From: Aquimarina macrocephali JAMB N27
GTDB taxonomy: Bacteria > Bacteroidota > Bacteroidia > Flavobacteriales > Flavobacteriaceae
Length of the DNA stretch: 64,000 nt
Assembly (NCBI RefSeq): GCF_000520995.1
Contig: NZ_JACA01000005.1
Span: forward strand, 310,001-374,000
Direction of reading: 5' to 3'
Shown here: positions 26,657 through 35,564 of the stretch, piece after piece
Layout: each line of letters starts with the position of its first letter
Numbering within the stretch: the stretch's first letter is position 1
Made by a program: the position numbers and the translations under genes
Notes under the pieces: generated by a model
What the model was told of the DNA's origin: nothing
The model's database searches: none
The model's input: only the letters and a program-made list of their open reading frames with translations

Positions 26657-29398
26657 TTGAAATCGTATAAATTTCTATGGATAGGATTCTTGTGCATAAC
26701 AATAAGTGGAAATGCTCAGGACCTGTATGAATATTACGAATCTTTATGGGATCGTAAGGACATCACTATTTCTAGTATTGAAAAAGAAGTTGATAGTATT
26801 ATAGACCTTTATGAGAAAAAAGAACAGTATTTACATAGTATTAAAATCGCTCATGAATTTTCTAGAAAACTCTATCGAGAAGATTTATATACAAAGGGAA
26901 TTAACTATGTAGAATACGAAATATCAGTATACCGAAAGTTAAGTTTAAGAAATAATATGTATGCAAAAGCTCTATATAATTTAGGGCTTTTTTATTCCCT
27001 TGTAAAGAATTTTGAAAAATCTATAACTTGTTATCAAGAAGTAGTTGATATTAATACCGATGAGTATAGTACCGCCAAGGCATTTTGCGAATTAGGAAAG
27101 TATTATTATAAAAGAGGAGATTTTTTTAGATCAAAAGATTACTATTCTCGTGGGGTTACTGGTTTAGAAAAATTTGATAAAAAGAAACTTTTAATAAAAA
27201 AATATATAGATTATTATCATGTTTTATTTGGGATAGACACTAAAAAGAGTCTGGACCAAATGTTTGAAGTGATGAATAAGACTAATCAACTTTTTCTTCT
27301 TGTTCAAGATTATTCATTAAACGATTATCGTACTTTGAACAATGACTATGCAAATTATTATTCTACCGAAGAAAGATTAGATTTTCATAAAGCCAGGTAT
27401 TATAGCTATCGAAACCTAAATAAAGCCATACAGGATAATGATTCTACTTTTATATGTACATCGTATACCAACCTTGGAAGATTGTATATAGATGCTAAAG
27501 ATGAAACACAAAAAGACAGCGTTCTCTTCTTTTTGAATAATGGATTGAAATATTCTCGAAGAAGAGAAGAGAAGTCTATTGTATACCATCAATTGAGTAA
27601 TTATTATTTAGATAAGAATGAGTATCACGATGCACTTGTTAATATTCAAAAATCTTTAATTGAGAGTATTCGTCTGGATCAGAATATCTCAGCTTTACCT
27701 AGGCAGAATGATTTAATGATTTCGGATAATCAGTACTATGTTTTATTAGCCTTGATCCAGAAAGCAACTATTCTTATAAAATTATATGAGAAAGAAAATA
27801 ATAGTAAACATATTGAACTTGCGCTTTCTAATTTGTTATCAGCAGATAAATTAGTTGATATTTTACTCGATGTTAGTAAGGAAGAAGAATCAAGATTAAA
27901 CTGGCGAAAAAAAGCTTCAGAAATTTATCTAAAAGGAATACTGGTTTGTGAAATTCTTGATAAAGAAGAAAAAGCCTTTTACTTTTCAGAAAAAAAGAAA
28001 GCATTACTTTTAACAGAAGATATCCTTAAGAATACTGATAAATGGCAATTACCAGGTGAAATATTAGAACAAGAAAATGAGCTTAAAAAACAGATTCTAG
28101 ATTTAGAAAATTTAATTTCTTCTCAGAAAAATAGAGATAGTATTAAGAAGTTAGAGTATAAGCGTTTTGAATTAAAACAAGAATATCAGAAACAAGAAGA
28201 TTCTTTACAAATAGCATTTCCAGACTATTACAAAGAGAAAGAAACGACTAGCATAATTGATTTAAAGAAAATTCAAGAAACTTTAGATAAAGACAGTGTT
28301 ATCATATCTTATGTTAGTAATAGGGATGATGATGATGATTCTTTTAGTGAATTGTATGCTGTTTTGGTTTCTAATACCAAAACAGAAATAATAAGAATAA
28401 GCGAATTAAAAGCTGTAGAAAAGCTAATCAGAACATACAGAAATCAATTATCTAAACCTTTTGAGACAGAAGAAGATAGATTAAGATTTCAGGAAATAGC
28501 TTCCGAATTATATACTTTATTGATTCCAAAAGGCAAAATCTCAACGTCTTTGAATCAAAAACACCTTATTATAATTCCTGATGGTACTCTACAATATATT
28601 CCTTTTGAATCCTTAGTAGTAGATAAGAATACCAATCGATATCTTATAGAAGACAACGAAATAAGTTATGGGTATTCTATGTCTTTTTTACAGCATAATG
28701 CTACCGTAAAGAGAAAACCATCTATGGATTTAGTAGCCTTTGCTCCAGTAACTTTTGCACATAGTGATTTAGATGATATTACCAACAGTATCAATGAAAT
28801 TAATGCTATAGATAATTATATATCCTTAAATAGTTACCTAGAAAAGGAAGCATCTAAACAAAACTTTTTATCCAAAACAACGAATCATAAAATAATCCAC
28901 CTGGCTACGCATGCTAATTTTTCGGATAACCTTCAAATAGCATTTAATGATACTAGTCTAGAATATCATGAGTTATATACGTCCAGAAATCAAGCAGAAT
29001 TAGTGGTATTAAGTGCTTGTAATACGTCTTTAGGAAAAATAGCTAAAGGAGAAGGTGTTATGAGTTTGGCTAGAGGATTTTTCTATGCAGGGACTAATAC
29101 GGTGATTTCATCTCTATGGAATGCTAATGATAAATCTACAGCTCAAATAATGGAAAGCTTTTATAGTAATTTAGATAAGGGGCAAACTAAATCTAAAGCT
29201 TTGCATAATGCCAAAATTGAATATATAAACTCTACTTCTTTATCAGACGCTTCTCCACATTATTGGGCAACATTTGTATTAATTGGTGATTCAGAAACCA
29301 AATTATTTCCATCCAATAATCTCTTCTATGGGATTATTTCATTCCTTTTTTTAGTATTGATAATCAGTATTTTACTGTTTTTTATCAAAAAAAGATAA
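26657..29398 (+). CDS. TPR-CHAT domain protein (caspase-like), membrane anchored
   Basis: 913 residues. A signal peptide (to about residue 20, SGNAQ) precedes TPR repeats to about 420 and a coiled-coil linker (about 455-520). The CHAT domain spans about 535-880. The caspase-type dyad is visible: His752 in IIHLATHANF and Cys788 in VLSACNTSLG. It is followed by GEGVMSLARGFFYAGTNTVI and SLWNANDKSTAQIM, typical of CHAT. One membrane segment (about 888-909) and the positive tail KKR end the protein, so the protease would face the periplasm. The start is TTG at 26657, supported by the signal peptide. CHAT proteins act in several bacterial defence and conflict systems, but most Bacteroidetes members are unstudied. 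Confidence 0.9.
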   Translation: MKSYKFLWIGFLCITISGNAQDLYEYYESLWDRKDITISSIEKEVDSIIDLYEKKEQYLHSIKIAHEFSRKLYREDLYTKGINYVEYEISVYRKLSLRNNMYAKALYNLGLFYSLVKNFEKSITCYQEVVDINTDEYSTAKAFCELGKYYYKRGDFFRSKDYYSRGVTGLEKFDKKKLLIKKYIDYYHVLFGIDTKKSLDQMFEVMNKTNQLFLLVQDYSLNDYRTLNNDYANYYSTEERLDFHKARYYSYRNLNKAIQDNDSTFICTSYTNLGRLYIDAKDETQKDSVLFFLNNGLKYSRRREEKSIVYHQLSNYYLDKNEYHDALVNIQKSLIESIRLDQNISALPRQNDLMISDNQYYVLLALIQKATILIKLYEKENNSKHIELALSNLLSADKLVDILLDVSKEEESRLNWRKKASEIYLKGILVCEILDKEEKAFYFSEKKKALLLTEDILKNTDKWQLPGEILEQENELKKQILDLENLISSQKNRDSIKKLEYKRFELKQEYQKQEDSLQIAFPDYYKEKETTSIIDLKKIQETLDKDSVIISYVSNRDDDDDSFSELYAVLVSNTKTEIIRISELKAVEKLIRTYRNQLSKPFETEEDRLRFQEIASELYTLLIPKGKISTSLNQKHLIIIPDGTLQYIPFESLVVDKNTNRYLIEDNEISYGYSMSFLQHNATVKRKPSMDLVAFAPVTFAHSDLDDITNSINEINAIDNYISLNSYLEKEASKQNFLSKTTNHKIIHLATHANFSDNLQIAFNDTSLEYHELYTSRNQAELVVLSACNTSLGKIAKGEGVMSLARGFFYAGTNTVISSLWNANDKSTAQIMESFYSNLDKGQTKSKALHNAKIEYINSTSLSDASPHYWATFVLIGDSETKLFPSNNLFYGIISFLFLVLIISILLFFIKKR

Positions 29399-29405
29399 TT
29401 TTTTT

Positions 29406-29432
29406 GGGTAACAAAATACTAGTTATGGTCAC
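29406..29432 (+). promoter_or_regulatory. Candidate ECF sigma promoter, copy 2 (GGGTAAC-N13-TGGTCAC)
   Basis: Second copy of the 27-bp element, 8 bp after the CHAT gene stop and about 135 bp before the next lipoprotein gene. The flanking bases TTT before and AAAAT after GGGTAAC are also the same as in the copy at 26196. It suggests the downstream lipoprotein belongs to the same regulon. Confidence 0.6.
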
Positions 29433-29566
29433 AGGACAGCATAATTATTAAAAGAGAATCTTTTCTTTTCTAATTATATCATAAAAATTCTTTCGCGAAG
29501 AATGGACATACACTATGAGTGTCTTTAAATGTTTATAGTATTAATACAATTAAAATTATAATAAAT

Positions 29567-30352
29567 ATGTTACACAAATCAAAAATTATAATAACGTTCC
29601 TTTTAGGTTTTTTACTGTTTTCTTGTGCAGAAGATAATAATAATGATTTACAAGAAAATCAATTAAAAACTATTTCTGATAGCTCTAAAAATGCTACTGA
29701 ATATTGTAATACAATAGCTGATTCGAAAAACCCTTATAATTATGTTGGTGAAATACATAATGAAATATTAAATGAATTTGTTCTTAACTATTCGGGAAAA
29801 AGATTGTCGGTAGATGAAATAGTTAGTATTGTTGAAGGTTTAGCAAATGAGAATCCTAGATTTTTAAGTATTGAGGGTGAGGAAACCCCTGTAGATCCAT
29901 CAGATATATTGAGAGGAATTGATGATTTTGGAAATAATTTTCATAACATTATAAACGACCTGAGATTGTCATCACGTGCAAAAAATGATTTAAAAGTTTT
30001 AATTGATTATCTGTTTGATAGCGCATATTCGGAGAGAGAACCTAATTTTGATACAGTTCAGAGGGATTTAATTAGATTCGAGAATAATGCTCTTGGAAAT
30101 AAAGATTACACTAGAGAGGAGAGAAAAACAATTTTATCTGCTATTTCTACGGCGAGATACTCAACATGTTACTGGTATAATTATTATGGCTCTGTAAGAG
30201 TAGCTGATAATTCACTTGCAAAGAAGAGAAAATGGTGGCAATGGTTAATAGTAGGTGCTGCAGATGTTGGCGGTACAATGGCGGGGACCATAGCTACAGG
30301 AGTGACTGCAAGCTCAACAGCTTATACCTATACAGATCCAGACAATAAATAA
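29567..30352 (+). CDS. Lipoprotein with glycine/alanine-rich hydrophobic C-terminus, unknown function
   Basis: 261 residues. The lipobox is LLFSC (Cys20), followed by the acidic stretch AEDNNND, resembling the surface-export signals of Bacteroidetes lipoproteins. The middle is helical and polar. The last 45 residues change character: KRKWWQWLIVGAADVGG, then a small-residue run (GTMAGTIATGVTAS). That tail could insert in a membrane. I do not recognise the family; a secreted toxin or bacteriocin-like protein is one possibility, and no immunity gene is evident. The ATG at 29567 is preferred over an in-frame upstream start at 29519 because it gives a proper lipoprotein signal. Its candidate promoter copies that of the CHAT operon. 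Confidence 0.75.
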   Translation: MLHKSKIIITFLLGFLLFSCAEDNNNDLQENQLKTISDSSKNATEYCNTIADSKNPYNYVGEIHNEILNEFVLNYSGKRLSVDEIVSIVEGLANENPRFLSIEGEETPVDPSDILRGIDDFGNNFHNIINDLRLSSRAKNDLKVLIDYLFDSAYSEREPNFDTVQRDLIRFENNALGNKDYTREERKTILSAISTARYSTCYWYNYYGSVRVADNSLAKKRKWWQWLIVGAADVGGTMAGTIATGVTASSTAYTYTDPDNK

Positions 30353-30389
30353 GGGATTGGTTTGTATAAATAGCATAACCCAATTTTAG

Positions 30390-30447
30390 ATAGCGTGAGT
30401 TTGAATTATGAAACTAAAACAGCTTTCATAATTCAAACTCACGCTAT
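30390..30447. repeat. 24-bp perfect inverted repeat, 10-bp loop
   Basis: Arms 30390-30413 and 30424-30447 are exact reverse complements over 24 bp (left arm begins ATAGCGTGAGTTTGAA), with loop CTAAAACAGC. It lies between two lipoprotein genes. No T-run follows, so it is not a standard intrinsic terminator. It may be a terminator of another kind, an mRNA-stabilising hairpin, or a genome-wide repeat. Confidence 0.85.
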
Positions 30448-30511
30448 TTAAAAATACAGATTACATTTAATTACTGGAACATAATATTTAGAATTCGTTT
30501 TATACACAATT

Positions 30512-31108
30512 ATGAAAATTTATTTAGTCAAAATAGCTGCATTCTTTTTACTAACTCTTATGTTATTAAGTTGTGATCGTACTAATTATGATGGGCATTT
30601 ATATATTGTATCACGAAACTCAAAAAGTAAAGAGGGTAATTTAGTTTTAAAATACAATTCAACTCCTAACGACATTTCACATATTGGTATCACTTTTAGC
30701 AAAGATATAGATGCGTATGTTTACAATGTTAGCTATGATAGTATAAATGGTTTTGGGTCTTCTTTAATTAAAGAAAGAATAGATTTCTTTTGGTCTTCAC
30801 CAAATAATAAAGATAATAGAATTTGGTCATTGCCAATTAGTAAAGAAGAATATGAAAGATTGAAAGAGTATATAAAAAAACTTGAAAAAGAAAAGATTCA
30901 TTTTGATTTTGACCCTAAAACCAATTTGGGGTTGTATTGCTCAGAATTTGTTTATAATGCTTTAGTATTTGCTAACAATAAAAAATTTACAGTAAAACCT
31001 ATTGGCAAAAAATTAAAAGGTTATGAAAGGTTAATAACCAATGAAGAATACTTATCTTATTATCCAGCGGATTTTTTTCTTGAATATTTAAAAATAAAAG
31101 AATTGTAA
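30512..31108 (+). CDS. Lipoprotein of the permuted NlpC/P60 (YiiX/YebB-like) group
   Basis: 198 residues with signal peptide and lipobox MLLSC (Cys21). The order of active-site motifs is that of circularly permuted papain-like (DUF830/YiiX) proteins: His57 in NDISHIGITF comes first and Cys143 in GLYCSEFVYNALVF later. The glutamate after the cysteine and the aspartate in SYYPADFF are also in family positions. Such proteins are hydrolases or acyltransferases on peptide or lipid substrates; the target is unknown. It follows the 24-bp inverted repeat. Family assignment is from motif order only. Confidence 0.72.
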   Translation: MKIYLVKIAAFFLLTLMLLSCDRTNYDGHLYIVSRNSKSKEGNLVLKYNSTPNDISHIGITFSKDIDAYVYNVSYDSINGFGSSLIKERIDFFWSSPNNKDNRIWSLPISKEEYERLKEYIKKLEKEKIHFDFDPKTNLGLYCSEFVYNALVFANNKKFTVKPIGKKLKGYERLITNEEYLSYYPADFFLEYLKIKEL

Positions 31109-31528
31109 AAATTCTATTTGATGTATTTAATGATTTTTTTTGTATTAATATATCTTCAATACCAGTATTTCCTTTTTTAGAAAATCCTATAATGTAATCT
31201 AATTGTACTACAGAAGCATTTTGAAAACTCCTCGTTTAATTTCGTACAGCTCAGTTTACCAAGCTTAACTTCTTATAAGCAGAAAAGTTTGAGTATCTAG
31301 GGTTTTTATTGAGAAACCTTTTTTTTATTGAATATTTAGTATACCAGTATCGAGGCAGCTTACTACCCATAATTTACTCTTCTTGGAAAATTTTATTCCT
31401 GTTAAAATATTCTTAATATTTGTAACATTGATAATTACTACACGTATTATAGTACATTAATTATAAACTAACTCATATAATCAACTCTGGTGTGTTTACA
31501 AGACACCATAAAACAATTAAAATAACAT
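31109..31528. other. Intergenic stretch of about 420 bp, no gene
   Basis: AT-rich DNA between the YiiX-like lipoprotein and the M16 peptidase. A minus-strand reading frame crosses part of it but runs antisense into the lipoprotein gene and has no supported start. No hairpin terminator, RNA gene or promoter was recognised with confidence. Confidence 0.4.
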
Positions 31529-34510
31529 ATGAAATTAATTAAAACGGTTTTGTTATTGCTGTCAGTTATTTGTCTTAGCAATTGTAAAAAATCATCATCA
31601 GAAACGAGTGTTTCGCAAGAAATTAAAGTCGAACAACATACCGACACAGCAGGTTTCAACTATGAAACTGTTACTAACGATCCAACAGGGTTAAGATTAT
31701 ATACCTTGGAGAATGGCTTAAAAGTATATTTAGCTAAAAATGAAGAAGAACCAAAAATTCAAACTTTTATAGCCGTACGAGCTGGTTCAAATTATGACCC
31801 TAAAGAAGCTACAGGGCTTGCTCATTATTTAGAGCATATGGTTTTTAAAGGTACTGATGAGATAGGTACTCAGGATTTTGAAAAAGAAAAAGTATTACTA
31901 CAACAGATTTCTGATTTATATGAACAACATAAAGCAGAAACAGATGAAGATAAAAAGAAGGAGATATACAAGAAGATTGATGAAGTTTCTTTTGAAGCCT
32001 CAAAAATATCTATATCTAATGAATATGATAAAATGATTAGTTCTTTAGGAGCAGAAGGAACCAATGCACATACATGGTTTGAAGAGACTGTATATAAAAA
32101 CAAAATCCCGGCTAATGAACTAGATAAATGGCTTAATGTAGAAAGTGAGCGATTTAGTCAACTGGTATTGCGTTTGTTTCATACAGAGCTAGAAGCTGTT
32201 TATGAAGAATTTAATAGAGGACAGGATAGCGATGGGTGGAAATCATATGCTGCAATGCTAGAAGGGTTGTTTCCCAATCACCCATATGGGCAACAAAAAA
32301 CAATAGGAACCTCTGAGCATCTTAAAAACCCTTCAATGGTAGCGATACATAATTATTTTGACAAGTATTATGTTCCTAATAATATGGCTATGGTATTGGT
32401 TGGAGATATTGATTTTGATCAAACTATACAGAAAGTAAACAAAGCTTTTGGTGGTTTTGAGAAGAAAGAAGTTGTTCATCCTGTATTGCCAAAAGAAGAA
32501 CCAATAACCAGTCCGGTTATTAAAGAAGTATTTGGACCTACTGCAGAATCTGTTTCTGTAGCATTTCGTTCAGGTGCTATAGGAACAAAAGAAGAAAAAC
32601 TTCTAACACTAGCAGATATGTTATTGGCTAATGGTAATGCTGGTCTAATTGATTTGAACTTAAATCAAAAGCAAGCGGTTCAAAATGCAGGTTGTTCACC
32701 AACATTTTTAAATGATTATGGATACCATCAATTTTATGGATCACCAAAAGCAGATCAGACTCTGGATGAAGTGAAAGATTTATTGCTCTCTCAAATCGAT
32801 AAGTTAAAAAAAGGAGAGTTTGACGAGTGGATGATTTCTGCAGTGGTTAATGACTTAAAACTTAGCCAAACAAGAGAATATGAAAATAATACTGCATTAG
32901 CTTCGGCATATTACAATGCATTTATTCATAGAGAAGATTGGAAAGATAAAGTCGAATTTTTAAATGAACTTAAGAAAGTTTCAAAACAAGAATTAGTAGA
33001 TTTTGCAAATTCTTTTTATAAGGATAATTATGTAGTGATATACAAGCGTAAAGGAGAAGATAAAAACATTACTAAAGTAGAAAACCCTGGTATTACTCCT
33101 GTAGAGTTAAACAGAGATAAACAATCAGAATTTATCAAGGCATTTACTCAGCAAGAAACTCCTGCTTTAACCCCTAAGTATATTGATTATAAATCAGCGA
33201 TTAAAGAAACTAAGACAACAAGTGAATTAAAAGTATCCTATATTGATAACCCTAATAATGACTTATTTAACCTTAGTATCATTTTTGATATGGGAAGAGA
33301 TAATGATCGTAAAGTTTCTCTGGCAACAGGATATTTAGATTATTTAGGTACAGATAAATACTCTCCAGAAGAGCTAAAAAAGGAATTCTATAAACTAGGA
33401 ATTGATTATTTTGTAAATGCAGGTTCTGATAAAACTTATGTCGGTATTTCTGGGTTAAAAGAAAACCTTGATGCAGGCTTGGCTTTATTAGAGCATTTAT
33501 GGACTAATGCAGTTCCTAACCAGGAAACATATGCGAAATATGTAGATCAGATCGCAAAAGGACGTCAGGATTCGAAAACACAAAAAGGAAACATTTTGTG
33601 GAATGGGTTGATGAGCTATGGTATGTATGGTGATAATTCTCCTTTACGTAATATCTATACAATAGGAGAGTTGCAGGCTGTTAATCCACAGGAATTAGTA
33701 GATAAAATTAAAGAGCTTCGTAATTTTAAACAACGTATATTTTATTATGGTAAAGATGTAGATGCGGCAATAGCTTCTATAAACAAAAATCATAAGATTC
33801 AGGGTGAATTGTTAGACTATCCAGAAGAAGTTAAATACGTCCAAAAAGAAACCGGAGGTAATGTGTATTTTGTTGATTATGATATGGTACAGAGTGAAAT
33901 GATATTTTTGGCAAAAGGATCAGAGTTTGATTCTGGTAAAATGGCAGCTTCAAGATTGTTTAATACATACTTTGGTAGTGGATTATCATCTATAGTGTTT
34001 CAAGAAATTAGAGAGTCAAAATCATTAGCATATTCTGCATTTTCTGCATATTCAACAGCATCAGAAAAAGGAGATTCTAATTATGTATATGCATATATAG
34101 GTACCCAGGCAAATAAAATGCCTCAGGCAGTAGATGCAATGATGGATTTAATGACTAATATGCCAGAAGCAGAAGAACAGTTTAACGCTGCAAAAGAAGC
34201 AACATTAAAGAAAATTGCTGCTCAGCGTATAACTAAATCTAAAATTTTCTGGACTTATGAAGGGTTGAAAAAAAGAGGAATCGATAATGATAATCGAGAA
34301 GAGATGTATAATACCATTAAAGATATGACTCTAGAAGATCTTAAGTCTTTCTTTAATGAAAATATAAAAGGAGAAACCTATAACGTACTTGTAGTTGGTA
34401 ATAAAAAAGATGTAAATATGGATGCGTTATCTAAATTAGGTGTAGTTAAAGAAATGGATGTTGATTATCTTTTTAATTACGAGAAGAAAAATGAAGATAT
34501 AAAACTGTAA
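31529..34510 (+). CDS. M16 family zinc metallopeptidase lipoprotein
   Basis: 993 residues, pitrilysin/insulinase family. The signal peptide ends in a lipobox (CLSNC, Cys19), so it is membrane-anchored in the periplasm or outer membrane. The inverted zinc motif HxxEH is H99-YLE-H103 in LAHYLEHMVFKGT, with the downstream ligand region ELEAVYEEFNRG. Four M16 half-domains are expected from the length; the second half (RLFNTYFGSGLSSIVFQEIRE) is the inactive-type repeat. It probably degrades peptides. It stands alone, followed by a terminator. Confidence 0.94.
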   Translation: MKLIKTVLLLLSVICLSNCKKSSSETSVSQEIKVEQHTDTAGFNYETVTNDPTGLRLYTLENGLKVYLAKNEEEPKIQTFIAVRAGSNYDPKEATGLAHYLEHMVFKGTDEIGTQDFEKEKVLLQQISDLYEQHKAETDEDKKKEIYKKIDEVSFEASKISISNEYDKMISSLGAEGTNAHTWFEETVYKNKIPANELDKWLNVESERFSQLVLRLFHTELEAVYEEFNRGQDSDGWKSYAAMLEGLFPNHPYGQQKTIGTSEHLKNPSMVAIHNYFDKYYVPNNMAMVLVGDIDFDQTIQKVNKAFGGFEKKEVVHPVLPKEEPITSPVIKEVFGPTAESVSVAFRSGAIGTKEEKLLTLADMLLANGNAGLIDLNLNQKQAVQNAGCSPTFLNDYGYHQFYGSPKADQTLDEVKDLLLSQIDKLKKGEFDEWMISAVVNDLKLSQTREYENNTALASAYYNAFIHREDWKDKVEFLNELKKVSKQELVDFANSFYKDNYVVIYKRKGEDKNITKVENPGITPVELNRDKQSEFIKAFTQQETPALTPKYIDYKSAIKETKTTSELKVSYIDNPNNDLFNLSIIFDMGRDNDRKVSLATGYLDYLGTDKYSPEELKKEFYKLGIDYFVNAGSDKTYVGISGLKENLDAGLALLEHLWTNAVPNQETYAKYVDQIAKGRQDSKTQKGNILWNGLMSYGMYGDNSPLRNIYTIGELQAVNPQELVDKIKELRNFKQRIFYYGKDVDAAIASINKNHKIQGELLDYPEEVKYVQKETGGNVYFVDYDMVQSEMIFLAKGSEFDSGKMAASRLFNTYFGSGLSSIVFQEIRESKSLAYSAFSAYSTASEKGDSNYVYAYIGTQANKMPQAVDAMMDLMTNMPEAEEQFNAAKEATLKKIAAQRITKSKIFWTYEGLKKRGIDNDNREEMYNTIKDMTLEDLKSFFNENIKGETYNVLVVGNKKDVNMDALSKLGVVKEMDVDYLFNYEKKNEDIKL

Positions 34511-34538
34511 AATCAGATAAACGATTATTAATTTATAT

Positions 34539-34563
34539 ACCCTGTGAGAAATCACAGGGTTTA
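34539..34563 (+). terminator. Terminator after the M16 peptidase
   Basis: 9-bp stem, ACCCTGTGA and TCACAGGGT, with a GAAA tetraloop, then TTTATTG. The T-run is short, so strength is uncertain. Confidence 0.7.
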
Positions 34564-34588
34564 TTGCTGTTGACCTGTTTGTAATTCT

Positions 34589-34596
34589 TATATTTG
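34589..34596 (+). promoter_or_regulatory. -7 promoter element for fabG
   Basis: TATATTTG matches TAnnTTTG, with TTGAC 16 bp upstream (34570). It lies 56 bp before the fabG ATG, directly after the M16 terminator. Confidence 0.5.
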
Positions 34597-34652
34597 AATT
34601 CACATTGCAAATTATAACTGGTTTAGATACCACAAAAATTAGAACATAACGA

Positions 34653-35399
34653 ATGAATCTTTTACAAGGTAAAACAGCTATTATCACTGGAGCTACTCGT
34701 GGTATTGGCAAAGGAATAGCAGAAATTTTTGCACAGCAAGGAGCCAATATTGCTTTCACTTATAGTTCTTCTGTTGAAGCAGCTAAGACATTAGAAAAAG
34801 AATTAAATGGATTAGGAATAAAAGCTAAAGGATATCAAAGTAATGCTGCAAATTACGATCAGGCGCAGGAATTAGCTGCAGATGTCTTAGAAACATTTGG
34901 TAGTATTGATGTTTTAGTGAATAATGCAGGTATTACAAAGGATAACCTTTTAATGCGTATGAGTGAGGAAGATTTTGATAAAGTTATCGAAGTAAACCTG
35001 AAAAGCGTATTTAATATGACTAAGGCTGTTCAAAGAACTATGCTTAAACAACGTAAAGGAAGTATAATAAACATGAGTTCTGTTGTTGGAGTAAAAGGTA
35101 ATGCAGGTCAAGCTAATTATGCAGCTTCAAAAGCTGGAATTATAGGCTTTTCAAAATCTGTTGCGTTAGAGCTTGGATCTAGAAATATTAGAAGTAATGT
35201 AGTTGCACCTGGTTTTATTGAAACTGAAATGACTGAAAAACTTGACGAAAAAGTTGTCGAAGGATGGCGTAATGCTATTCCGCTAAAACGAGGCGGTAGT
35301 CCAGAAGATATTGCAAATACATGTTTGTTTCTGGCAAGTGATTTAAGCGCATATATTACAGGACAAGTACTTAATGTGGATGGAGGAATGCTTACCTGA
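34653..35399 (+). CDS. fabG: 3-oxoacyl-ACP reductase
   Basis: 248-residue short-chain dehydrogenase. The NAD(P) motif is [13 protein letters not shown]. The catalytic set is Ser143, Tyr156 and Lys160 in [20 protein letters not shown]. The end, [19 protein letters not shown], is the FabG signature. It reduces 3-oxoacyl-ACP in fatty acid elongation. It is separate from other fab genes and preceded by its own promoter. Confidence 0.95.
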   Translation: MNLLQGKTAIITGATRGIGKGIAEIFAQQGANIAFTYSSSVEAAKTLEKELNGLGIKAKGYQSNAANYDQAQELAADVLETFGSIDVLVNNAGITKDNLLMRMSEEDFDKVIEVNLKSVFNMTKAVQRTMLKQRKGSIINMSSVVGVKGNAGQANYAASKAGIIGFSKSVALELGSRNIRSNVVAPGFIETEMTEKLDEKVVEGWRNAIPLKRGGSPEDIANTCLFLASDLSAYITGQVLNVDGGMLT

Positions 35400-35564
35400 T
35401 TTTAGAATTACGATTAGCGATTTCAGAATCATTTTTTTTTGAATATTTTAATATTTTTTGATTTTAAAGTCATTAAATTTCAACTTGTATGAAAAGAGTT
35501 GCACTTAACACTCTAAAATAAACTGTAATCCGTAACTCAACCATCGTATATTGTAATTTATAGA

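Noticed and set aside
31109..31240. Minus-strand frame that looks protein-like before the M16 gene
   Set aside because: It has no supported start, runs antisense into the YiiX-like lipoprotein gene, and matches no family I recognise. It may be a remnant, but the sequence alone does not show it.
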